From: Piscirickettsiaceae bacterium
Lineage (GTDB): Bacteria > Pseudomonadota > Gammaproteobacteria > Methylococcales > Cycloclasticaceae
DNA: 5,307 nt
Direction of reading: 5' to 3'
Assembly: GCA_002401365.1 (NCBI GenBank)
Contig: NVSW01000113.1
Span: 1-5,307 of the forward strand
Shown here: positions 1 to 5,307 of the stretch, in pieces
Numbering within the stretch: the first letter of the stretch is position 1
Layout of the letters: every line of letters begins with the position of its first letter
Position numbers and translations under genes: made by a program
Notes under the pieces: generated by a model
Seen by the model: the letters and a program-made list of their open reading frames with translations, nothing else
Databases searched by the model: none
Told to the model about the DNA's origin: nothing

Positions 1-1
1 G

Positions 2-355
2 CCATTGGTTGAGGCAGGAAATATTTACGTTGCGATGCCTCCGTTGTATCGAATAGACGTGGGGAAACAAGTATTTTACGCACTAGATGATGCTGAAAAA
101 GAAGGCGTGTTAGACCGTATTTCGGCGGAAAAATTAAAAGGCAAAATTAATGTACAACGCTTTAAGGGATTGGGTGAAATGAACCCAGCTCAATTGCGAG
201 TGACAACGCTTGCCCCTGATACCCGTCGTTTAGTTCGCTTGAGTATGAGTGCGGGTGATGAAACGCACGCAAAAATGGATATGTTGCTGGCCAAAAAACG
301 CGCATCAGACCGTAAGGCATGGTTGGAAGAAAGTGGCAATTTAGCGGATTTATAA
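2..355 (+). CDS. parE: DNA topoisomerase IV subunit B (ParE), C-terminal fragment, 5' end outside the window
   Basis: ParE is the ATPase and TOPRIM subunit of topoisomerase IV, the cytoplasmic type II enzyme that unlinks replicated chromosomes; it works as a heterotetramer with ParC. Only the last 117 residues are present. The frame is open to the left edge, and the TTG at position 5 is an internal leucine rather than a start. Visible family signatures are YVAMPPLYRID near the beginning, the strongly conserved block QRFKGLGEMNPAQLR, and the C-terminal MDMLLAKKRASDRKAWLEE, which is typical of ParE and differs from the GyrB ending. The ATP-binding domain and the acidic TOPRIM metal ligands lie upstream, out of view. 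The TAA stop is 9 nt before parC and in its frame, so the two genes are almost certainly co-transcribed. The tail ends in a short acidic segment much like that of E. coli ParE. The identity is secure; GyrB is excluded by the C-terminus and by the parC neighbour. Confidence 0.96.
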   Translation, partial: PLVEAGNIYVAMPPLYRIDVGKQVFYALDDAEKEGVLDRISAEKLKGKINVQRFKGLGEMNPAQLRVTTLAPDTRRLVRLSMSAGDETHAKMDMLLAKKRASDRKAWLEESGNLADL

Positions 356-367
356 GAGACGATTATG
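354..367 (+). promoter_or_regulatory. Weak ribosome binding site of parC in the parE stop region
   Basis: The purine run AAGAGA (354-359) begins within the parE TAA and ends 5 nt before the parC ATG at 365. It is only a partial match to the anti-Shine-Dalgarno sequence. Because it overlaps the parE terminator codon, ribosomes finishing parE could help start parC. This coupling is an inference from spacing; the sequence shows only the overlap. Confidence 0.45.
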
Positions 368-2602
368 AGTACAACACAATTTGAAAATATTGAAACGCTG
401 CCGCTAAAAGACTTTACCGAAAAAGCCTATTTAGACTATTCGATGTACGTGATTCTTGACCGTGCATTACCGCATATTGCCGATGGTTTAAAACCGGTTC
501 AACGTCGTATCGTGTATGCGATGTCTGAACTTGGATTATCAAACCAGGCGAAATTTAAAAAATCTGCCAGAACGGTCGGTGACGTGTTGGGTAAATTTCA
601 CCCGCATGGCGATACCGCTTGTTATGAAGCCATGGTACACATGGCGCAGCCGTTTGCGTATCGTTATCCCTTAGTCGATGGGCAGGGCAACTGGGGCTCA
701 CCCGACGACCCTAAATCCTTCGCGGCAATGCGTTATACCGAATCTCGCCTGACGCCTTATGCGGATAGTTTGTTGAATGAATTAGGGCAGGGCACGGTTG
801 ATTGGACACCAAATTTTGATGGCACGCTTGATGAGCCCAAATTATTACCGGCTCGATTGCCTAATTTGTTATTAAACGGTACGACAGGAATTGCGGTAGG
901 CATGTCTACCGATATTCCGCCGCATAACTTAAGGGAAGTAGCGAGTGCGTGTATCCGTTTATTGAATGAGCCGAAAGCTGACTTAGCCGACTTAATGGAG
1001 CACATTAAAGGCCCAGACTTCCCCACTGAAGCCGAAATCATCACATCACAGGAAGATATTCGTACGATGTATGAAACAGGGCGTGGTGGGCTGAGAGCGC
1101 GTGCTTGCTATGAAATGGAAAATGGTCAGTTGATTGTTACCGCGCTACCGTATCAAGTGTCTGGTTCTAAAGTGTTAGAACAAATAGCCGCGCAAATGCA
1201 GGCTAAAAAACTCCCGATTGTGGAAGATTTGCGCGATGAATCAGACCACGAGAACCCTACACGTTTAGTCATCGTGCCGCGTTCAAATCGTGTGGATACC
1301 GAACAATTGATGTCGCACTTGTTTGCCACCACCGATTTAGAACGTACCTATCGCGTTAATATGAATGTGATTGGTTTATCCGGCAAGCCTCAGGTTAAGA
1401 ACTTGAAAACGCTACTCAGTGAGTGGCTAACGTATCGAATTGAAACCGTGACGAGGCGTTTGGATTACCGTTTGGATAAAGTGAATGATCGGCTGCATAT
1501 TTTGGATGGCTTATTAATTGCCTACCTTAATATTGATGAAGTGATTGCGATTATTCGTGAGGAAGATAAGCCGAAACAAGCGTTAATGGATAGGTTTTCT
1601 ATTACCGATGTACAAGCGAATTCGATTTTAGAGATTAAACTCCGTCAATTAGCTAAATTGGAAGAGTTTAAAATTCGCTCTGAACAAAAAGAATTGGCTA
1701 CAGAACGTGATTATTTAGAACTCATTCTAGGTTCAAAACAACGTTTACGTACACTGGTTAAAAAAGAACTGATAGCGGATGCAGAGAAATATGGCGATGC
1801 ACGTCGTTCGCCCATTGTCAGCCGCGTATCGGCAAAAGCACTGGATGAAAGTGCACTGATACCGAATGAGCCGATGACCATTGTTTTATCACAAAAAGGC
1901 TGGGTGCGCGCTGCAAAAGGGCACGATATAGACCCCTTGAGTTTAACGTTTCGATCAGGGGATGAGTACCTATCCGCAGCAAAAGGCCGAAGCAATAGCT
2001 TGGTTTATTTTCTGGATTCAAGCGGGCGTATTTATAACCAGCCTGTACATGGTTTGCCATCAGCTAGAGGGCAGGGTGAGCCGCTGACAGGTAGTTTAAA
2101 ACCACCCGCGGGCGCTTTGTTTACGCATGTTCTTGCAGGTAAAGATGAAAGGGTATTGTTTGCATCCAGTGCTGGCTATGGTTTTGTGACACGTTTTAGC
2201 GAACTATTTACAAAGAATAAAGCGGGTAAGGCTTTGTTGAGTTTGCCACAAGGTGCACACGTTATTAATCCAACAGTGTTTGTTGAAAATGATGGTCTAG
2301 TGGCGGTGATTAGTAAACAAGGACGTTTGTTGATATTCCCTGTTAATGAGGTGCCTGAATTAGCGCGCGGTAAAGGCAATAAATTGATACAGATTTCTAG
2401 TAAGGATCAGAAATCGGGTGATGATAGTGTATTAGGCGTTTGTGTTGTTAGTGAAGGGCAATCTATCCGTATTCATGCGGGTAAACGGCATATTAATTTA
2501 AAACTAGCGGATTTGGACGCGTACCGTGGAAAACGTGCGCAACGTGGCACTAAATTGCCACGGGGTTATCAAAACCCTGATGGTATAAAGCTTGTTGAAT
2601 AG
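365..2602 (+). CDS. parC: DNA topoisomerase IV subunit A (ParC), complete
   Basis: ParC carries the DNA-cleaving tyrosine of topoisomerase IV and pairs with ParE to decatenate chromosomes. The 745-residue product is close to the E. coli protein (about 750) and aligns with it throughout with an offset of 4. The N-terminal winged-helix region holds HPHGDTACYEAM (residues 79-90) and RYTESRL, whose Tyr124 is the catalytic tyrosine, preceded by Arg123. Ile176 in GIAVGM is the DNA-bending wedge residue. A tower and long coiled-coil region follow (about 180-490, with KLRQLAKLEEFKIR in the gate). The C-terminal beta-pinwheel spans about 500-745. Its blades carry ARGQGEPLTG (567-576) and ARGKGNK (667-673), and the QRRGGKG box that defines GyrA is absent, so this is ParC and not gyrase. 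The ATG at 365 has a modest AAGAGA ribosome site overlapping the parE stop. Residue 84, Ser80 in E. coli, is threonine, while the acidic partner Glu88 is kept. Confidence 0.98.
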   Translation: MSTTQFENIETLPLKDFTEKAYLDYSMYVILDRALPHIADGLKPVQRRIVYAMSELGLSNQAKFKKSARTVGDVLGKFHPHGDTACYEAMVHMAQPFAYRYPLVDGQGNWGSPDDPKSFAAMRYTESRLTPYADSLLNELGQGTVDWTPNFDGTLDEPKLLPARLPNLLLNGTTGIAVGMSTDIPPHNLREVASACIRLLNEPKADLADLMEHIKGPDFPTEAEIITSQEDIRTMYETGRGGLRARACYEMENGQLIVTALPYQVSGSKVLEQIAAQMQAKKLPIVEDLRDESDHENPTRLVIVPRSNRVDTEQLMSHLFATTDLERTYRVNMNVIGLSGKPQVKNLKTLLSEWLTYRIETVTRRLDYRLDKVNDRLHILDGLLIAYLNIDEVIAIIREEDKPKQALMDRFSITDVQANSILEIKLRQLAKLEEFKIRSEQKELATERDYLELILGSKQRLRTLVKKELIADAEKYGDARRSPIVSRVSAKALDESALIPNEPMTIVLSQKGWVRAAKGHDIDPLSLTFRSGDEYLSAAKGRSNSLVYFLDSSGRIYNQPVHGLPSARGQGEPLTGSLKPPAGALFTHVLAGKDERVLFASSAGYGFVTRFSELFTKNKAGKALLSLPQGAHVINPTVFVENDGLVAVISKQGRLLIFPVNEVPELARGKGNKLIQISSKDQKSGDDSVLGVCVVSEGQSIRIHAGKRHINLKLADLDAYRGKRAQRGTKLPRGYQNPDGIKLVE
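2543..2577 (+). other. Two abutting stem-loops inside the 3' end of parC
   Basis: A perfect 7-bp inverted repeat, CGTGGCA at 2543-2549 with TGCCACG at 2556-2562, leaves a 6-nt loop. It is followed with no spacer by a second inverted repeat, GGGTT at 2563-2567 with AACCC at 2573-2577, with a 5-nt loop. The pair ends 25 nt before the parC stop. No T-run follows, so it is not a standard intrinsic terminator. It could be an mRNA processing or stability element between parC and the transporter gene, or a by-product of the coding sequence. I see the repeats directly; any function is a guess. Confidence 0.3.
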
Positions 2603-2608
2603 CTATTG

Positions 2609-2629
2609 ATGGGAATTAATTTAGGATGA
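2609..2629 (+). other. Six-codon reading frame overlapping the transporter start (possible coupling element)
   Basis: In the 23-nt gap after parC, an ATG at 2609 opens a frame encoding MGINLG. Its TGA at 2627-2629 overlaps the transporter ATG at 2626 in an ATGA arrangement. The transporter itself has a poor ribosome site: AGG (2623-2625) directly touches the ATG and the nearest other G-rich run, GGG at 2611-2613, is about 12 nt away. Termination-reinitiation through this short frame is therefore conceivable, but the short frame also lacks a recognisable ribosome site and may be chance. Confidence 0.2.
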
Positions 2630-4305
2630 AATTAAGTGATGTCATTACTAATGTTTTTGCCGGATTAACCGTTGGCATTATTGCATTACCACTATCTATG
2701 GCACTGGCCATTGCAACGGGTGTTGCCCCACAACATGGCCTTTATACAGCCATTGTAGCGGGAATAGTGTGCTCTCTAGCAGGAGGCTCAAGAGTTAATA
2801 TCTCGGGTCCAACTGCCGCTTTTGTTGTTATATTATTACCGATTGTCAATGCGTATGGACTTGGCGGCTTACTGGTTAGTGGGATGATGGCGGGTGTTAT
2901 TCTTGTAGCGATGGGTATGGGCCGGATGGGACGATTCATCAGCATGGTGCCTTACCCCGTTATTATTGGTTTCACATCAGGAATTGGTGTGGTTATTGCC
3001 ACAATACAAGTTAAAGATTTTTTTGGTTTAACGGTTGAGGGGAATCCAGAGCATTATTTGGATAGGTTGTCAGCGATTATAAATGCTTTTCCAAGCGCTC
3101 AATTAGATGAGCTTTTTATTGCTGTTTTAACGTTTCTGATATTGGTTATATGGCCAAAATTTAGACGTAAAGTACCGCCACATTTGGTTGCACTGCTGGT
3201 TGCGACAACGGTTGCTTGGCTGCTTCAAAATTACTCAGCAGACTTTGAGATAGCAACGATTGGGTCAAGATTTCAATATGATATTGATGGTGCAATGGGT
3301 AATGGAATTCCACCAATACCGCTACAATTTCAATGGCCTTGGGAATTGCCTGATGCGGCGGGTGCGCCGATTGGTTTGTCATATGACTTGATACGTTTAT
3401 TACTGCCGGCAGCTTTTTCGATAGCGATACTCGGTGCGTTAGAGTCGTTACTCTGCGCAACGGTGGCAGATGGTATGTCGGGGACTAAGCACGATCCAAA
3501 TAAAGAATTGATAGGGCAGGGACTAGCAAACATCGTCACTCCATTTTTTGGTGGAATACCCGCTACAGCAGCAATTGCAAGGACAGCAGCGAATATAAAA
3601 GCGGGAGGGACTAATGCAGTTTCCCCAATTGTTCATTCGCTTACGATATTAGTTGCGATGTTGGCATTATCTGATTTGATTGCCTTTATTCCAATGGCAG
3701 CGATGGCGGCTTTATTAATTAAGGTCGCCTGGAATATGAGCGAAGCAAAACATTTCATTCGAATAGTTAAAGTTGCACCATCGAGTGATGTGATGACATT
3801 ATTGGTGTGTTTTTTTCTGACGGTTATTTTTGATATGGAAATTGCCGTTGCCACGGGCATTGGGTTAGCAGGTTTGCTCTTTATAAGAAGGAGTATCGAT
3901 TTAATGGATGGAAAGCTTGTAGATGCTGATGAACACCCACATGCGAAAGGTCTACCAGACTCAGTTTTAATTTATGGAATTAGTGGACCGATGTTTTTTG
4001 GAGCTGCCCAGAAAGCATTAGCTATATTAACCAACCTTAATAAGCGCGTGGATACGGTTATTTTGGATATGGCTAATGTCACCATGCTTGATATGACGGC
4101 CATTGTTGCGTTAGAGACTATTATTGAGGATCTTAATAAAAAAGGAATTGACGTTATAATCAGCGGCCTAGCACCAAAAATGATAGCTAAACTTGATAAA
4201 GCAGGCGTTAAGAAAAAGGCAGGTCTATTAGAATACTCCGATACAATGATAGCTAGCACAGCTTTTGTGTTGGCAGAGCTTAAAGGCAAAAGCTTGGCCC
4301 ATTGA
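2626..4305 (+). CDS. SulP-family anion transporter with C-terminal STAS domain, DauA-like
   Basis: This is a 559-residue inner-membrane carrier of the SulP/SLC26 family. The membrane part (about 1-425) shows the family hallmarks: NISGPTAAFVVILLP (58-72), YPVIIGFTSGIGVV (110-123), LPAAFSIAILGALESLL (260-276, with the conserved acidic Glu273 near the substrate site), and a run from GQGLANI (298) through PFFGG and ATAAIART to VHS (338). A cytoplasmic STAS domain covers about 444-555. Recalled similarity is highest to E. coli DauA (YchM), a C4-dicarboxylate carrier, including the GTKH motif (286-289) and the VAWNMSEA segment (367-374). Sulfate or bicarbonate (BicA-like) transport remains possible because SulP specificity is hard to read from sequence. 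An in-frame TAA at 2617 just upstream fixes the start, so the roughly 25-residue N-terminal extension of DauA is missing. It starts 23 nt after parC, probably on the same mRNA, and converges on a fumarase gene, which fits a dicarboxylate role. Confidence 0.93.
   Translation: MKLSDVITNVFAGLTVGIIALPLSMALAIATGVAPQHGLYTAIVAGIVCSLAGGSRVNISGPTAAFVVILLPIVNAYGLGGLLVSGMMAGVILVAMGMGRMGRFISMVPYPVIIGFTSGIGVVIATIQVKDFFGLTVEGNPEHYLDRLSAIINAFPSAQLDELFIAVLTFLILVIWPKFRRKVPPHLVALLVATTVAWLLQNYSADFEIATIGSRFQYDIDGAMGNGIPPIPLQFQWPWELPDAAGAPIGLSYDLIRLLLPAAFSIAILGALESLLCATVADGMSGTKHDPNKELIGQGLANIVTPFFGGIPATAAIARTAANIKAGGTNAVSPIVHSLTILVAMLALSDLIAFIPMAAMAALLIKVAWNMSEAKHFIRIVKVAPSSDVMTLLVCFFLTVIFDMEIAVATGIGLAGLLFIRRSIDLMDGKLVDADEHPHAKGLPDSVLIYGISGPMFFGAAQKALAILTNLNKRVDTVILDMANVTMLDMTAIVALETIIEDLNKKGIDVIISGLAPKMIAKLDKAGVKKKAGLLEYSDTMIASTAFVLAELKGKSLAH
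4272..4299. other. Imperfect hairpin at the transporter 3' end, next to the convergent junction
   Basis: AGCTT at 4277-4281 pairs with AAGCT at 4290-4294 across an 8-nt loop. The stem can be extended outward by a G-T wobble, one mismatch, and GGC (4272-4274) with GCC (4297-4299). It lies just inside the transporter coding end and just beyond the fumarase stop, so either transcript could form it. No T-tract follows on either strand, which argues against an intrinsic terminator; a Rho-dependent end or read-through is more likely. It may be accidental. Confidence 0.2.
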
Positions 4306-4314
4306 CATTAATGT
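4305..4314. repeat. Perfect 10-bp palindrome spanning the convergent stop codons
   Basis: ACATTAATGT is its own reverse complement. It runs from the last base of the transporter TGA across the 2-nt gap into the fumarase stop and the codons before it. Being uninterrupted it could not form a stable RNA hairpin, but it could be a dimeric protein site. It may equally be coincidence in AT-rich DNA. Confidence 0.35.
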
Positions 4315-5307
4315 TCCTCTACGATGATTGGAATGCCCGCTATTTTTGATTGCCATAAAGCAGGGCCAATTTTATGAACCGATTCACCTTTTGAATCAAC
4401 GGCAACGGTCACTGGCATATCTTCCACGTAAAACTCTCGGATAGCTTCCATTCCCATATCTTCAAACGCAATGAGTTTAGATTCTTTGATTGCTTTAGAA
4501 ACAAGGTAAGCAGCGCCACCAACGGCCATTAAGTACGTTGCTTTGTGTTTTTTAATAGCCTCGATACCAGTTGGGCCGCGCTCAGCTTTACCAATCATGC
4601 CGAGTAAGCCAGTTTTATCGAGCATCATCTCGGTAAATTTATCCATCCGTGTTGCGGTTGTTGGGCCGGCTGGTCCAACTACTTCATCACCCACTGGATC
4701 GACAGGACCGACGTAATAAATAAAGCGATTGTTAAAATCCACACCATCGGGCAGGCTTTCACCGTTTGCAAATAGGTCAGCAATTCGTTTATGTGCCGCA
4801 TCACGACCCGTCAACATATGGCCAGTCAAAAGTAAACGGTCACCTGGCTGCCATGACAGCGTTTCTTGTTTGGTGATGGTATCTAAATTCACGTGTTTAG
4901 TTTGTGCATCTGGCGCCCACGCAATGTCTGGCCAGTCCTCAAGTTTAGGTGGTTCGATAAATGAAGGCCCAGAACCGTCAAGTTCAAAGTGAGCGTGGCG
5001 AGTTGCTGCGCAGTTTGGAATCATCCCCACGGGTAGGGATGCCGCATGAGTTGGCATATGATTGATTTTTACATCCAAGACGGTTGTTAATCCACCTAAG
5101 CCTTGTGCACCTATACCAAGTGCATTCACTTTTTCAAACAATTCAAGGCGTAGTTCTTCTGCGCGATCATTGGGGCCGCGTTCTTTAAGCTCTTGAATAT
5201 CGATGTGGTGCATCAGTGATTCTTTGGCGAGGATCATTGCCATTTCTGCAGTGCCGCCAACACCGATACCTAAAATACCCGGTGGGCACCAACCAGCACC
5301 CATCGTT
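4308..5307 (-). CDS. Fumarate hydratase class I (iron-sulfur), C-terminal two thirds, 5' end outside the window
   Basis: This enzyme interconverts fumarate and L-malate in the citric acid cycle using an oxygen-sensitive [4Fe-4S] cluster. The visible 332 residues are the C-terminal part of a protein expected to be about 500 long. The ATG at 5301-5303 is internal, since the frame stays open to the edge with a Thr codon before it and homologues read TMGAGWCPPG there. Two of the three cluster cysteines are present, in GWCPPG (codon 5286-5288) and PNCAATRHAH (codon 5010-5012); the third, in the CQDTG motif, is off the window. The beta domain keeps the substrate-binding set known from Leishmania fumarase: Arg in LTGRDAAH, Thr and Arg in GPTTATRMD, and Lys in MIGKAERG, at matching spacings. 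It resembles the Pseudomonas-type long enzyme more than E. coli FumA/FumB. Its TAA stop is 2 nt from the transporter stop. A related class I hydro-lyase (tartrate dehydratase) is unlikely given the single-chain match. Confidence 0.95.
   Translation of the reverse strand, partial: TMGAGWCPPGILGIGVGGTAEMAMILAKESLMHHIDIQELKERGPNDRAEELRLELFEKVNALGIGAQGLGGLTTVLDVKINHMPTHAASLPVGMIPNCAATRHAHFELDGSGPSFIEPPKLEDWPDIAWAPDAQTKHVNLDTITKQETLSWQPGDRLLLTGHMLTGRDAAHKRIADLFANGESLPDGVDFNNRFIYYVGPVDPVGDEVVGPAGPTTATRMDKFTEMMLDKTGLLGMIGKAERGPTGIEAIKKHKATYLMAVGGAAYLVSKAIKESKLIAFEDMGMEAIREFYVEDMPVTVAVDSKGESVHKIGPALWQSKIAGIPIIVEEH

Noticed and set aside
5..7. TTG near the left edge as the start of a short gene
   Set aside because: It lies inside the ParE homology: the preceding codon CCA (Pro) fits the ParE sequence and the frame is open to the edge, so it is an internal leucine.
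590..640. The ParC threonine as proof of fluoroquinolone resistance
   Set aside because: Ser to Thr keeps the hydroxyl and may be the natural residue of the lineage; resistance cannot be claimed from this alone.
757..2379. Open frames of 67-95 codons on the minus strand across parC
   Set aside because: They are antisense to a well-conserved gene, show no recognisable domain or ribosome site, and overlap each other, as expected of codon-bias shadows.
2543..2602. Intrinsic terminator after parC
   Set aside because: Stems exist but no T-tract follows, and the stems lie within the coding sequence.
2742..4289. Minus-strand open frames of 67-105 codons across the transporter
   Set aside because: Their content mirrors the hydrophobic codons of the sense strand; no independent gene signal is seen.
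4729..4992. Plus-strand open frame of 87 codons inside the fumarase gene
   Set aside because: It is antisense to the conserved fumarase, and its Ser/Pro-rich product resembles no family I know.
5301..5303. ATG on the minus strand as the fumarase start
   Set aside because: The sequence TMGAGWCPPG is mid-protein in class I fumarases; the N-terminal part with the CQDTG cysteine lies beyond the window.
1..5307. CRISPR array, tRNA, rRNA, insertion sequence, prophage or defence genes
   Set aside because: No spaced direct repeats, cloverleaf, transposase or terminal inverted repeats were seen; the window is almost wholly filled by four housekeeping-type genes.

Overview
This is a housekeeping stretch from a proteobacterium, most likely a gammaproteobacterium. 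The ParC and SulP translations follow Escherichia coli ParC and DauA/YchM closely, and the fumarase follows the long single-chain class I enzymes of pseudomonads. These comparisons are from memory; no search was run. Base composition is moderately AT-rich. I cannot fix the genus.

Layout: (1) positions 2-355, plus strand, hold the 3' end of parE (topoisomerase IV ATPase/TOPRIM subunit), cut by the window edge. (2) 365-2602, plus, is a complete parC (topoisomerase IV cleavage subunit). It lies 9 nt after the parE stop and in the same reading frame. (3) 2626-4305, plus, is a complete SulP-family anion transporter with a C-terminal STAS domain. It resembles the C4-dicarboxylate carrier DauA and starts 23 nt after parC. 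(4) 4308-5307, minus, is the C-terminal two thirds of an iron-sulfur class I fumarase, cut by the right edge. It converges on the transporter with only 2 nt between the stop codons. Nearly every base is coding and no gap exceeds 23 nt.

How the genes fit together: ParE and ParC form the A2B2 topoisomerase IV that decatenates daughter chromosomes, so making them from one mRNA fits their stoichiometry. The transporter follows closely enough to be read from the same mRNA but has no evident topological role. Its closest recalled relative moves succinate, fumarate and aspartate, so the fumarase beside it is a plausible metabolic partner, though the two genes are on opposite strands. No promoter is visible for either transcription unit; both would lie outside the window.

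I found no mobile element, CRISPR array, tRNA, rRNA or clear new system. The points worth a second look are small: the in-frame parE/parC junction, a threonine at the main quinolone-target position of ParC, two abutting hairpins at the end of parC, a six-codon reading frame whose stop overlaps the transporter start, and a perfect palindrome on the convergent junction.
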